DNA from: Paraburkholderia nodosa
GTDB taxonomy: Bacteria > Pseudomonadota > Gammaproteobacteria > Burkholderiales > Burkholderiaceae
Reading direction: 5' to 3'
Assembly: GCF_001718195.1 (NCBI RefSeq)
Contig: NZ_MCNV01000026.1
Location: 1 to 64,000, forward strand
Length of the DNA stretch: 64,000 bases
Shown here: positions 48,186 to 57,284 of the stretch, one piece after another
Position numbering within the stretch: position 1 is the first letter of the stretch
How the letters are laid out: each line of letters opens with the position of its first letter
Program-made: the position numbers and the translations under genes
Notes under the pieces: generated by a model
Told to the model about the DNA's origin: nothing
The model's input: the letters and a program-made list of their open reading frames with translations, nothing else
Database searches by the model: none

Positions 48186-49307
48186 TTGACCAGCCGACTC
48201 GCCTTTGCCGGCCCGCTTTCGCTTGTGCCCGTGCGCGCCGTCCTGCGCACGCTAGCCGCACCCGTGCGGCGCCTGACCCGCTTCGCCCGCTCCTCCCGCG
48301 CGCTGCCGCTCGCCGCGAGCGCCGCCGCCCTCGTAGCGGGATTTGCCGCGCCACTGACGGCGCAGGCCGATCAGACCGCCATCTGCTACAACTGTCCGCC
48401 CGAATGGGCCGACTGGGCGAGCCAGATTCAGGCTATCCAGAAAGAGACCGGGATTCGCGTGCCGTTCGACAACAAGAACTCCGGCCAATCCATCGCACAA
48501 CTGATGGCCGAGCAGAAGAGCCCGGTCGCCGATGTCGTTTATCTCGGCGTGTCATCGGCATTCCAGGCGAAGGACAAGGGCGTGATCACGCCGTACAAGC
48601 CCGCGCACTGGAACGACATTCCCGCCGACCTGAAGGACCCGCAAGGCTACTGGTTCGCCATCCACTCGGGCACGCTCGGCTTCTTCGTCAACAAGGACGC
48701 GCTCGAAGGCAAGCCGGTGCCGCGTTCGTGGGCCGATCTCCTCAAGCCCGAGTACAAGGGCATGGTCGGGTACCTCGATCCGTCGAGCGCCTTCGTGGGT
48801 TATGCGGGCGCGGTAGCCGTGAATCTCGCGTTGGGCGGCACGCTCGACAACTTCCAGCCCGCTTTCGAATGGTTCGGCAAGCTCAAGGCCAACCAGCCGA
48901 TCGTGCCGAAGCAGACCGCCTACGCGCGCGTGCTGTCGGGTGAGATTCCGATCCTGCTCGACTACGACTTCGACGCCTACCGCGCCAGGTACAAGGACCA
49001 CGCAAACGTCGAGTTCGTGATCCCCAAGGAAGGCACGATTTCGGTGCCCTACGTGATGAGCCTCGTGAAGAACGGCCCGCACGAAGCGAACGGCAAGAAG
49101 GTGCTCGACTTCGTGCTGTCCGACGAAGGCCAGAAGCTCTGGGCCAATGCCTACCTGCGCCCGGTGCGCGCAAGCGCGCTCTCGCCGGAAGCGGCTTCGA
49201 AGTTCCTGTCCGCGAGCGATTATGCACGCGCAAAACCCGTGGACTTCGCGAAGATGGCGGCGCAGCAGCAGGCGTTCGGCGAGCGCTATCTGCAGATCAT
49301 GCACTGA
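48186..49307 (+). CDS. ABC transporter substrate-binding protein (iron/spermidine/phosphonate-type)
   Basis: The 373-aa periplasmic binding protein has an unusually long N-region: a basic stretch of about 40 residues, then a hydrophobic core and cleavage after TAQA (about residue 61). The mature protein begins DQTAICYNCPPEWADW. The fold is that of the Fe3+/thiamine/2-aminoethylphosphonate group (NSGQSIAQLMAEQKSPVADVVYLG). The TTG start at 48186 has GGAG 8 nt before it. A GTG about 15 codons later would give a more normal signal length. Ligand not readable. The adjoining phosphodiesterase suggests an organophosphate. Confidence 0.88.
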   Translation: MTSRLAFAGPLSLVPVRAVLRTLAAPVRRLTRFARSSRALPLAASAAALVAGFAAPLTAQADQTAICYNCPPEWADWASQIQAIQKETGIRVPFDNKNSGQSIAQLMAEQKSPVADVVYLGVSSAFQAKDKGVITPYKPAHWNDIPADLKDPQGYWFAIHSGTLGFFVNKDALEGKPVPRSWADLLKPEYKGMVGYLDPSSAFVGYAGAVAVNLALGGTLDNFQPAFEWFGKLKANQPIVPKQTAYARVLSGEIPILLDYDFDAYRARYKDHANVEFVIPKEGTISVPYVMSLVKNGPHEANGKKVLDFVLSDEGQKLWANAYLRPVRASALSPEAASKFLSASDYARAKPVDFAKMAAQQQAFGERYLQIMH

Positions 49308-49327
49308 TACCCCGGCCGATCACTTCC

Positions 49328-50152
49328 ATGCATGACCTCACTTTTCCGCTGCGCTGGCGTGTGGCGCTCATCGCGCCCGCGCTCGCGGTGTTCCTCGCCT
49401 TCTGGCTGCTGCCGATGATCGCACTCGTGCAGGTGAGCGCCGACGGACACTTCTTCGAGACTTATCGCGCACTCCTGACGAATGGCCGTTACATGAGGAG
49501 CCTTGGCGCGACCATTGCGCTCTCGGCCGCCGTGACCGCGGCAACGCTCGTGATCTCCACGATCTGCGGCCTTCTGCTCGCACGGCGCACGTTCGCGGGG
49601 CGGCGCGCGCTCGTCGCGCTGCTCACGTTTCCGCTGGCGTTTCCGGGCGTGGTGGTCGGCTTCATGGTGATCATGCTCGCCGGCCGCCAGGGGCTCATCG
49701 GCGCGCTCTCGCTACGGCTCACCGGCGAGCGCTGGGTGTTCGCGTACTCGATGGCGGGACTCTTCGCGGGCTATCTGTACTTTTCGATTCCGCGCGTGAT
49801 CGTGACCGTGATGGCCTGCGCAAGCCAGCTCGACGGCTCGCTCGAAGAGGCCGCGCGATCGCTTGGCGCGTCGTCGTGGCGCGTGCTGTGCGATGTGATC
49901 CTGCCCGCGCTCGCGCCCGGCCTCGTCGCCGCAGGAGCGATCTGCTTCGCGACCGCGATGGGCGCGTTCGGCACGGCCTTCACGCTCGCCACCGACATCG
50001 ACGTCCTGCCGATGACGATCTATACCGAGTTCACGCTCAACGCGAACATGGTCACCGCAGCCGGCCTCTCGATCGTGCTCGGTCTCGTGACGTGGGCGGT
50101 GCTCACGCTCGCGCGCAGCGTGACGGGCGCGGCCGTCGCGGCCACGGCATGA
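49328..50152 (+). CDS. ABC transporter permease 1
   Basis: The 274-aa inner-membrane protein has about six helices and the permease EAA loop (DGSLEEAARSLGASSWRVLCDVILPALAPGL, about residues 175-205). It is 20 bp after the binding-protein gene. It pairs with the second permease to form the pore, as in PotBC, FbpB-split and PhnUV-type systems. Confidence 0.93.
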   Translation: MHDLTFPLRWRVALIAPALAVFLAFWLLPMIALVQVSADGHFFETYRALLTNGRYMRSLGATIALSAAVTAATLVISTICGLLLARRTFAGRRALVALLTFPLAFPGVVVGFMVIMLAGRQGLIGALSLRLTGERWVFAYSMAGLFAGYLYFSIPRVIVTVMACASQLDGSLEEAARSLGASSWRVLCDVILPALAPGLVAAGAICFATAMGAFGTAFTLATDIDVLPMTIYTEFTLNANMVTAAGLSIVLGLVTWAVLTLARSVTGAAVAATA

Positions 50153-50180
50153 GCACGCTGTGGTTTTCGAGGACTCCAGA

Positions 50181-51125
50181 ATGAATTCGGTCGTCAATCC
50201 CGCCGCAACGGCTGCGCAAGACATGCACGAAGCGCCCGGCCAGCCGCCCGCCGCGCGGCGGCGCTTCGCCCGGCCCTCGGTGCGCGCATGGATTGCGTGC
50301 GCGCAATGGCTCGTCACGCTCGCCACCTGCGCATTTCTCATCGTGCCCGTGGTGATGTCGATCGTCGCGGGGCTTACCGTCAACTATTTTCGCGGCGTCG
50401 CGAGCGGCCTTACGCTGCGCTGGCTCGACCAGGTCTGGGCGCAGTATCACGCGAGCGTCTTTCTCTCGCTCGAAGTGGCGGCCGCCACGCTCGTCATCAC
50501 GCTCGTGACCGGCGTGCCCGCGGGCTATGCGCTCGCACGCAGCCGCACGCGCCTCTCGCGCCTGATCGAGGAATTGCTCGTGCTGCCCGTTGCGCTGCCC
50601 GGCCTCGCTTCGGCGCTCGCCCTGCTCGTGGTGTACGGCGGCTTCAGCACCTTTCGCATGAGCGCGGCATTCATCGTGGTCGGCCACGTGGTGTTCACGC
50701 TGCCGTTCATGGTGCGGCCCGTGGCAGCCGTGTGCGCGTCGGCGGACCTGCGCACGCTCGAAGAAGGCGCGGCGAGCCTCGGTGCGAGCTTCTGGCAGCG
50801 CTTCACGACCATCGTGCTGCCCAATGCACGGCCCGGCATCGTGGCGGGCGCGCTCGCGGTGCTCACGCTTTCGATCGGCGAATTCAATCTCACCTGGATG
50901 TTGCACACGCCCGACACCAAAACGCTGCCAGTCGGCCTCGCGGACACTTACGCGTCGCTGCGCATCGAAGTGGGCAGCGCCTACACGATCCTCTTCTTCG
51001 TCATGACGATGCCGCTGCTCGTGGCGATGCAATGGCTCGGCGTGGACGTGCCCGGCGCCTCGGGAAAGCCCACTGGCAAGCAGCGCCTCGCAGGCCAGCA
51101 AAATAGCGACAAGGATTCCGAATGA
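50181..51125 (+). CDS. ABC transporter permease 2
   Basis: The 314-aa permease has six predicted helices and the EAA loop LRTLEEGAASLGASFWQRFTTIVLPNARPGI. The start at 50181 (MNSVVNPAATAAQD) has GAGG 8 nt upstream. A GTG at 50160 in frame is a weaker option. The polar N-terminus of about 45 residues precedes the first helix. The stop overlaps the ATPase start (ATGA). Confidence 0.92.
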   Translation: MNSVVNPAATAAQDMHEAPGQPPAARRRFARPSVRAWIACAQWLVTLATCAFLIVPVVMSIVAGLTVNYFRGVASGLTLRWLDQVWAQYHASVFLSLEVAAATLVITLVTGVPAGYALARSRTRLSRLIEELLVLPVALPGLASALALLVVYGGFSTFRMSAAFIVVGHVVFTLPFMVRPVAAVCASADLRTLEEGAASLGASFWQRFTTIVLPNARPGIVAGALAVLTLSIGEFNLTWMLHTPDTKTLPVGLADTYASLRIEVGSAYTILFFVMTMPLLVAMQWLGVDVPGASGKPTGKQRLAGQQNSDKDSE

Positions 51126-52162
51126 AACTCGAACCGATCCCGATTACGCTCACGCGCTGCGCGAAGACGTTTCGCGGCACGCGCGTGCTCGAACCGCTCG
51201 ACCTCGCGATCGGCGCCGGCGAAACGCTCGTGCTGCTCGGCCCTTCGGGCTGCGGCAAGACCACCACGCTGCGCATGATCGCGGGTCTGGAAACGCCCGA
51301 CGCCGGCGGCCGCGTGGCCTTTGGCGACGAGGACGTGACCGCGCTGCCGATCGAGCAGCGCAAGGTCGGCATGGTGTTCCAGAACTACGCCCTCTTTCCG
51401 AACCTCGACGTGCGCGGCAACATCGGCTATGGCCTGAAAATCCAGCGCGTTCCCGCCGCCGACGCGCGCGCACGCGTGGACGAATTGCTCGCGATGATGC
51501 GTCTCGAAGCGCACGCGACCAAGCCCATCAACCAGCTTTCGGGCGGCCAGCGCCAGCGCGTGGCGCTCGCACGCGCGCTCGCGCCACGCCCGCGTGTACT
51601 GCTGCTGGACGAGCCGCTCACCGCGCTCGATGCGCGCCTGCGCGACACCTTGCGCAGCGAGATGAACGCGCTGTTGCGCGAGCTGGGCGTGACGACGGTC
51701 TACGTCACGCACGATCAAGCCGAGGCGATGGAGCTGGGCGACCGCATCGTCGTGATGAGCGCAGGCCGCATCGAGCAGATCGGCACGCCGCGCGAGATCT
51801 ATTTCCGGCCTGCGAGTCGTGCGGTCGCGCAGTTCGTCGGCACGCTCAACCGGATCGCCGGAGAATGGCAAGGTGGCATGCTGCGCACGAGCGGCGGCGC
51901 CGTGCCGGCCGGCCCGTACCAGACGAGCGGCGCCGCCGAGCTGTATTTCCGCCCCGAAGACGCCACGCTCGCCGACCCTGTCGGCGCGCAGCTACGCGGC
52001 GTGATCGAGCAGGCGACCTTTCTCGGCGAGCGCACGCGGCTCACGATCGGCGGCGCGGCGCCCGATGCCCTGCTCGTCGACGTGGCGGGCCGCGTCGAGC
52101 TGGCGCGCGGCACGCCGGTCGGCATTTCGATTGCCCCTGAAGCGCTCATCGCGCTCGCGTAA
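51122..52162 (+). CDS. ABC transporter ATP-binding protein
   Basis: The 346-aa ATPase has Walker A GPSGCGKTT, Q-loop VFQNYALFP, signature LSGGQRQRVALARAL, Walker B VLLLDEPLTALD and the H-loop VYVTHDQAEAM. A C-terminal TOBE domain (about residues 265-345) is the kind that can bind regulators. It is translationally coupled to permease 2. It belongs to the MalK/PotA/FbpC class, consistent with the two-permease layout. Confidence 0.95.
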   Translation: MKLEPIPITLTRCAKTFRGTRVLEPLDLAIGAGETLVLLGPSGCGKTTTLRMIAGLETPDAGGRVAFGDEDVTALPIEQRKVGMVFQNYALFPNLDVRGNIGYGLKIQRVPAADARARVDELLAMMRLEAHATKPINQLSGGQRQRVALARALAPRPRVLLLDEPLTALDARLRDTLRSEMNALLRELGVTTVYVTHDQAEAMELGDRIVVMSAGRIEQIGTPREIYFRPASRAVAQFVGTLNRIAGEWQGGMLRTSGGAVPAGPYQTSGAAELYFRPEDATLADPVGAQLRGVIEQATFLGERTRLTIGGAAPDALLVDVAGRVELARGTPVGISIAPEALIALA

Positions 52163-52184
52163 TTCTTACTCAATGAGGACTACC

Positions 52185-53012
52185 ATGCTGCTGGCCCAGA
52201 TCAGCGACCTGCACATCAAGCCACCGGGCGCGCTCGCCTATCGCCGCGTCGATACGGCCGCGAGCCTCGCACGCACCATCGCGCGGTTGAACGCGCTCAC
52301 GCCGCGCCCCGACGCGGTGCTCATGACCGGCGACCTCGTCGACCAGGGCTCGGTCGAGGAATACCGGCACCTCAAGTCGCTGCTCGACACGCTCGAGATT
52401 CCGTACTGGCTCCTGATCGGCAACCACGACGCGCGCGAGCCGCTGCGCGAAGTATTCGCCGATCGGCCCGAACTGCGCGAAGGCGGCGAGTTCATCCAGT
52501 ACGCCGTTGACCTCGGCGCGCTGCGCGTGATCGCGCTCGACTCCATGCAGCCGGGGCAAAGCGCGGGCACACTCTGCGCGGCACGCCTCGCGTGGCTCGC
52601 GCAGCAACTCGACGCGGCGCGCGGCAAGCCCGTGATCGTCGCGCTCCATCACCCGCCGTTCGACTGCGGCATTGGCCATATGGATGCGATCCGGCTCGAC
52701 GACGGCGCCGCGCAGGCGCTCGAAGCGCTCGTGGCGCAGCATCCCAACGTCGAGCGCGTGCTGTGCGGTCACGTGCACCGGCCCATGTTCGTGCGCTTCG
52801 GCGGCACGATCGCTGCGGCCGTGCCCGCGCCGGCCCACCAGGTCACGCTCGACCTCGCGCCCGACGCGCCCTCCACCTTCACGCTGGAGCCGCCCGCCTT
52901 CGCGCTGCATCGCTACGATCCGCGGGGCGGGATCGTCACGCATCATGGCTACGTCGATCCATTCGACGGACCGTATCCGTTCTACGAGCCCTCGGGCGAG
53001 CTGATTGCCTGA
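52185..53012 (+). CDS. GpdQ-like cyclic nucleotide/glycerophosphodiester phosphodiesterase
   Basis: The 275-aa class III metallophosphodiesterase is nearly the length of Enterobacter GpdQ (274 aa), with all metal motifs in order: SDLHI, TGDLVDQG, GNHD, ALHHPPF and CGHVHRP. GpdQ hydrolyses glycerophosphoethanolamine and other mono- and diesters, and cAMP-active relatives exist. The start at 52185 (MLLAQISDLHI) has GAGGA 6 nt upstream. An ATG at 52173 is possible. It follows the ATPase gene by 22 bp and has no signal peptide, so imported substrate would be cut in the cytoplasm. Confidence 0.9.
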   Translation: MLLAQISDLHIKPPGALAYRRVDTAASLARTIARLNALTPRPDAVLMTGDLVDQGSVEEYRHLKSLLDTLEIPYWLLIGNHDAREPLREVFADRPELREGGEFIQYAVDLGALRVIALDSMQPGQSAGTLCAARLAWLAQQLDAARGKPVIVALHHPPFDCGIGHMDAIRLDDGAAQALEALVAQHPNVERVLCGHVHRPMFVRFGGTIAAAVPAPAHQVTLDLAPDAPSTFTLEPPAFALHRYDPRGGIVTHHGYVDPFDGPYPFYEPSGELIA

Positions 53013-53124
53013 AAGCGCGACAGGCGGCCCGCTCCCGGGCCGCCAGCGCGATTGTGCGCGCTCCGGTATGATCGGCACGCTCGAAGCCTGCCTTTCGCAT
53101 CACCGGGCGCCGCCCGCATCGCAC

Positions 53125-54339
53125 ATGTCCACACCTGATTCCGCAACCGCTGGCGCAAGCCAGTCGCTGCGCGGCCTGCTGCTCCTGCTCGCGACCATCG
53201 CGGGCGTCACGGTCGCGAACATCTACTTCAACCAGCCGCTGCTCGACGATTTCCGCCAGAGCTTCCCGGCCGGCGCCGCGTGGATCGGCGCCGTGCCGGC
53301 CGGCACCCAGCTCGGCTACGCAGCGGGCATGCTGCTGCTCGCGCCGCTCGGCGACCGCTACGACCGCCGCCGCATCATCCTGCTGCAAACCGCCGGCCTG
53401 TGCGTCGCGCTGCTCGTCGCGGCCACGGCGCCCTCGCTTGCCGTGCTGGTCGGCGCGAGCCTCGCGATCGGCATCCTCTCCACCATCGCGCAGCAGGCCG
53501 TGCCGTTTTCCGCGGAACTCGCGCCGCCCGAGGCGCGCGGCCACGCGGTGGGCACGGTGATGAGCGGCCTCTTGCTCGGCATCCTGCTCGCGCGTACCGC
53601 GGCCGGTTTCGTCGGTCAGTACTTCGGCTGGCGCGCGGTATTCGGCGCGTCGATCGTCGCGCTGCTCGTGCTCGCGCTCGTCATCGTGAAAAAGTTGCCG
53701 AAGAGCCAGCCGACCTCGACGCTCGGCTACGGCAAGCTGCTCGGCTCGATGTGGCATCTCGTGCTGGAGCTGCCCGGACTGCGTGAAGCATCGGCGACCG
53801 GCGCCTGCCTCTTCGCCGCGTTCAGCCTCTTCTGGCCCGTGCTCACGCTGCTGCTCGCGGGCGAGCCGTTCCATCTCGGGCCGCAGGCGGCGGGCCTGTT
53901 CGGCATCGTCGGTGCGGCGGGCGCGCTGGCCGCGCCGATGGCGGGCCGCTCCGCCGACAAGCGCGGGCCGCGCGCTGTCATCACGATGTCGATCGCGCTG
54001 ATGGCGCTCGCGTTCGTGATCTTCGCATTCTCCGGCACGAGCCTGATTGGCCTCGTGATCGGCGTGATCGTGCTCGACGTGGGCGTGCAGGCCGCGCAGA
54101 TCTCGAATCAGTCGCGCATCTACGCGCTGCGCCCCGAGGCGCGCAGCCGCGTGAATACGGTGTTCATGGTCTGCTACTTCATTGGCGGCGCGACCGGTTC
54201 CGCCGTGGGCGTAACCGCGTGGCACGCATTCGGCTGGATCGGCGTGTGCGCAGCGGGCATCGCATTCACGGCGCTCGCCGGCTGGATTCACCATGCAACG
54301 CGCCCGCGCATGGGCGCGGGCGCGCGGACTTCTTCCTGA
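53125..54339 (+). CDS. MFS transporter
   Basis: The 404-aa, 12-helix major facilitator has VANIYFNQPLLDDF in helix 1 and the loop-2/3 motif LLAPLGDRYDRRRIILLQ. It resembles the YnfM/arabinose-efflux-like drug exporters. Substrate unknown. The start at 53125 (MSTPDSATAG) is chosen over an in-frame upstream start because the extra 40 residues are not family-like. A TATGAT at 53068-53073 may be its own -10, so it is probably outside the preceding operon. Confidence 0.87.
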   Translation: MSTPDSATAGASQSLRGLLLLLATIAGVTVANIYFNQPLLDDFRQSFPAGAAWIGAVPAGTQLGYAAGMLLLAPLGDRYDRRRIILLQTAGLCVALLVAATAPSLAVLVGASLAIGILSTIAQQAVPFSAELAPPEARGHAVGTVMSGLLLGILLARTAAGFVGQYFGWRAVFGASIVALLVLALVIVKKLPKSQPTSTLGYGKLLGSMWHLVLELPGLREASATGACLFAAFSLFWPVLTLLLAGEPFHLGPQAAGLFGIVGAAGALAAPMAGRSADKRGPRAVITMSIALMALAFVIFAFSGTSLIGLVIGVIVLDVGVQAAQISNQSRIYALRPEARSRVNTVFMVCYFIGGATGSAVGVTAWHAFGWIGVCAAGIAFTALAGWIHHATRPRMGAGARTSS

Positions 54340-54355
54340 GGGCTGGCGTCAGGCG

Positions 54356-54898
54356 TTATTTGCTCGCATACAGCAAATCGGTCATATCGTCGGCGTGCTC
54401 TTCCTCCGTCGCGAGGATTTCCTCGAAGATGCGTCGCGTCGTGGTGTCGTCATGACCGAGATAATTGATGATCGCGCGATAGCTCTCGATGGCGATGCGC
54501 TCCGCGATCAGATTCTCGCGGATCATGTCCTTCAGGTCGACCCCTTCCTTGTATTCCGAGTGCGAGCGCTCGAGCAGCGTTGCCGGCGAGAAGTCTGGCT
54601 CGCCGCCTAGCTGCACGATCCGGGCCGCGAGCATATCGGCGTGCTGCTGCTCCTCGGTCGCGTGCTGGAGAAACTCGGCCGCCACCGACTCGGACTCGAT
54701 GCCCTTCGCCATGAAATGGTGCCGCTTGTAGCGCAGCACGCACACGAGCTCCGTGGCGAGCGAATCGTTGAGCAACTTGAGCACGGTCTCGCGATTCGCG
54801 GGGTAGTCCGACGTGACCGGCCCCTGGTCGAGATTGCGGCGCGCCTCATCGCGTACGCGCTTGAGATCGAACTCAAACGAAGCGTGTGTCTTCGACAT
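54356..54898 (-). CDS. Ferritin-like (bacterioferritin-type) protein
   Basis: The 180-aa four-helix protein has two ExxH-type ligand pairs, LATELVCVLRYKRHHF / HATEEQQHADM and NLIAERIAIESYRAI / ATEEEHADDM, forming a di-iron site. It is probably an iron-storage or peroxide-protection protein in stationary phase. The Met haem ligand of classic Bfr cannot be confirmed. Start at 54898, with AAGGAGA 6 nt upstream. It lies 56 bp behind the YtjA-like gene on the same strand. Confidence 0.87.
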   Translation of the reverse strand: MSKTHASFEFDLKRVRDEARRNLDQGPVTSDYPANRETVLKLLNDSLATELVCVLRYKRHHFMAKGIESESVAAEFLQHATEEQQHADMLAARIVQLGGEPDFSPATLLERSHSEYKEGVDLKDMIRENLIAERIAIESYRAIINYLGHDDTTTRRIFEEILATEEEHADDMTDLLYASK

Positions 54899-54954
54899 CT
54901 GACTCTCCTTCGAACATGACATGCATGAGTGGGATTGGGTTTCGCATGCGCGCG

Positions 54955-55116
54955 TCATCGGTGCATCACGCCTAGCAGCAACGTGACGACGAAGACCACG
55001 AGGAAGATATAGAACAGGATCTTGGCGATTTCGGCCGCGCCCGCAGCGATTCCCGTGAAGCCGAACACGGCGGCGATGATCGCGATGATGAAAAACACGA
55101 TGGCGTAGTGAAGCAT
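54955..55116 (-). CDS. DUF1328 (YtjA-like) small membrane protein
   Basis: 53-aa protein MLHYAIVFFIIAIIAAVFGF... with two hydrophobic helices, the classic DUF1328 pattern (GFTGIAAGAAEIAKILFYIFL). A near-perfect ribosome site AAGGAGGA lies 7 nt before the ATG at 55116. Small stress-associated inner-membrane protein of unknown mechanism, probably co-transcribed with the ferritin-like gene. Confidence 0.9.
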   Translation of the reverse strand: MLHYAIVFFIIAIIAAVFGFTGIAAGAAEIAKILFYIFLVVFVVTLLLGVMHR

Positions 55117-55286
55117 GGCGTAGTCCTCCTTGTGGGCGGATGTGCTGCGCTATGTCGCGCCTGCGTCAGCGCTAGCGCAAGCCGCGGACCCGACGCCTGC
55201 GCACACGCAGACGCATGGCGGCACAAATGACCGGGCACGAGACATGCTGGAGAGTGATCTCCTTTGACACCGTGGAGGACTTCCTC

Positions 55287-55424
55287 ATGAAACGCCTGAT
55301 TGCCCTCTTTCTCGTTACCGCATCGCTGGCAGCGCTCTCGGCCTGCAACACGATGGCGGGTGCCGGCGAGGACGTTTCCGCAGGCGGCCACGCCCTCACG
55401 AATTCGGCGGAAAAGGCAAAATAG
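55287..55424 (+). CDS. Entericidin A/B-family lipoprotein
   Basis: 45-aa protein MKRLIALFLVTASLAALSAC with lipobox LSAC, followed by NTMAGAGEDVSAGGHALTNSAEKAK. The mature NTxxGAGxDxxxxGxA pattern is that of entericidin EcnB. GGAGGA lies 7 nt before the ATG. It is divergent from the YtjA/ferritin pair across 170 bp. Entericidins are envelope-stress lipoproteins of the toxin/antidote type in E. coli. Only one member is present here. Confidence 0.88.
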   Translation: MKRLIALFLVTASLAALSACNTMAGAGEDVSAGGHALTNSAEKAK

Positions 55425-55520
55425 TGTCCGGCAAACGGTAAAGGCGCCGGAATGACGGCTAACGCGTGCGCGTAGCTCGTACGTACGCTACCGGCATCGA
55501 TCACCGGTGAACGACGAAGT

Positions 55521-55557
55521 CGCGGCCGCTGTGCGCCTCGCAGGCGCAGCGGCCGCG
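55521..55557. terminator. Hairpin between convergent ecnB-like and DMT genes
   Basis: Long stem of cgcggccgct and gcgcct (2-nt bulge) paired with aggcgc and agcggccgcg, loop cgc. No T-tract. It is placed to stop both convergent transcripts. Confidence 0.5.
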
Positions 55558-55607
55558 CACGCAACGCGGCGCGACGACGCGAGGCGCGTCGCGAAGGCAG
55601 GATGAAC

Positions 55608-56585
55608 TCAGGCAGTGCGGCGGCGGTCGTCGAACAGGAACGACAGACCCACGCTGCCGAGAATCAGCACGGTCGCGACAACGGTTGCGCTCGTGACCGG
55701 CTCGCCGAGCAGCAGCGCGCCGAGTGCGACGGCAACAACGGGATTCACGTACATGCAACTGCTCGCGACGAGCGGGCTGGTATGGCGGATCAGGTAGCCA
55801 TAAGCGACGTAGGCCGCCATCGTGCCGATGAAAAGCAGGTAGAGAAACGCCACGAGCGGCAGGAAATGCAGCTCGCCCATGCGTTCGCCGCTGATCCACG
55901 CGACCGTCGTCGAAATGGCGCCGCCCAGGCCGATCTGCAGCGCCGTCGCGACGAAGAGATCGGTCGGCAACGTGAGCTTGCCCGCCAGATGCGCGCCGAT
56001 TGCCCAGAAGAGCGCGCCGCACAGAATCGCGAGGCTGCCGCCCGCCGAGCCGGCCGCGGCACCGCCGTGGCTCAGGATGGCAATGCCGACGAGGCCGAGC
56101 GCGACCGCGGCCCATTCGGCCTTTGCCACGCGCCGCCCGGTGACCGCCGAGATCACGGTCGCAAAGAGCGGCACCGTGGCGACCATCACGGCCGCCTTGC
56201 CGGTGCCCACTGTACGCATGCCGTAGGCGAGCATGCCGCTCGACAGGCCCACGAGCAGCGTGCCCACCACGCCCGCGTTGCGCACTTCGAGCAGCGTTGG
56301 CATGACGGGCCGCCGGCGCATGGCGAAGACGAACAGGCCGATCCCGGCGAGCAGATTGCGCAAGCCGGAAAGCAGGAGCGGCGGGAAAGAATCGAGCGCG
56401 ACTTTCACGCCGAGATACGTCGAGCCCCAAACGAAGTAGACGACGGCGAGCGAGAGCGCAACGCGCCCGGTGCGCGATTGCGGCAGCCGTACGGCACGCG
56501 CGAAACGCCATAGCGCGGCTGCGACCTGCTTGGCCCCGGCGAATAAAGATTGAGTGTTCACGTGGAAAGGCAAACGGGGAGGCAT
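55608..56585 (-). CDS. EamA/DMT-family transporter
   Basis: The 325-aa, ten-helix drug/metabolite transporter has two EamA repeats (first from VVYFVWGSTYLGVKVALDSFPPLLLSGLRN, second after about residue 180). It resembles YedA/RhtA-type exporters. Substrate unknown. The start at 56585 (MPPRLPFHVNTQSL) is chosen over a frame opening at 56735 that adds unrelated residues. Confidence 0.88.
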   Translation of the reverse strand: MPPRLPFHVNTQSLFAGAKQVAAALWRFARAVRLPQSRTGRVALSLAVVYFVWGSTYLGVKVALDSFPPLLLSGLRNLLAGIGLFVFAMRRRPVMPTLLEVRNAGVVGTLLVGLSSGMLAYGMRTVGTGKAAVMVATVPLFATVISAVTGRRVAKAEWAAVALGLVGIAILSHGGAAAGSAGGSLAILCGALFWAIGAHLAGKLTLPTDLFVATALQIGLGGAISTTVAWISGERMGELHFLPLVAFLYLLFIGTMAAYVAYGYLIRHTSPLVASSCMYVNPVVAVALGALLLGEPVTSATVVATVLILGSVGLSFLFDDRRRTA

Positions 56586-57284
56586 CGTCAATTCACCGCG
56601 GCAGGTGAAAGGCAGGACCGCGGGCGCCCCGGCAGCAAGGTGGCGGGACGTGTGAAGCTCGACGGCATGGTGCAGATGCGCAAAAACGCGAAAAAAGACG
56701 GAGTACGAAGGACACCCGGGACGGGCGAAGCGCATTATGCAACAACGCCGGGTGTTGCGGATGCTTTCAGGATGCTTTATGCGCAGCGATTCGTTGCGTG
56801 CGCGTCACAGTGTGAGCGGCGCAAGCGAGGACCGTGGATCGCGCACCAAATTGCCGTGTAACGGCCGCGTTGCGCCGCGCTGGGAAGACCGTGCTAGCAT
56901 GACAAAACCTTTCGCTTAACTTTCACCAACCGGATTTCATACACGCCGCTCGCCATGCTTTCGCTCGTTTCGCGTCCCGTATTCGCCTTGCCGCCGCGTC
57001 ATTTGCGCGGCGCGTCGGCACGCGTACGCGCCGAGCGCGAGCGAACCGCGCCGTGGCCTCTCGACACCCGAGCGCGCGCCCTAGCTACTCTCTCCGCTCC
57101 GCTTTACGCCGCCCGGCGTCCGCACTGAATCGCCTCCCCAACCCATCGGAGCCGGTCGGTCGGGCTCCGGGCCGATCCGTTACACCGCCGTTACGCCCCG
57201 CTGCGGCCCGCGCCCGATTGCGCGAGTTCGCTCCCAGCCCTCGCCGTTACCTCGAATCTTTTCTGGATCGCAAGGAAGACTGCC
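56586..57284. other. 700-bp region without supported genes
   Basis: Only short frames without ribosome sites. An AT-richer patch around 56895-56945 may hold promoter elements for rnk. Nothing else recognised. Confidence 0.4.
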
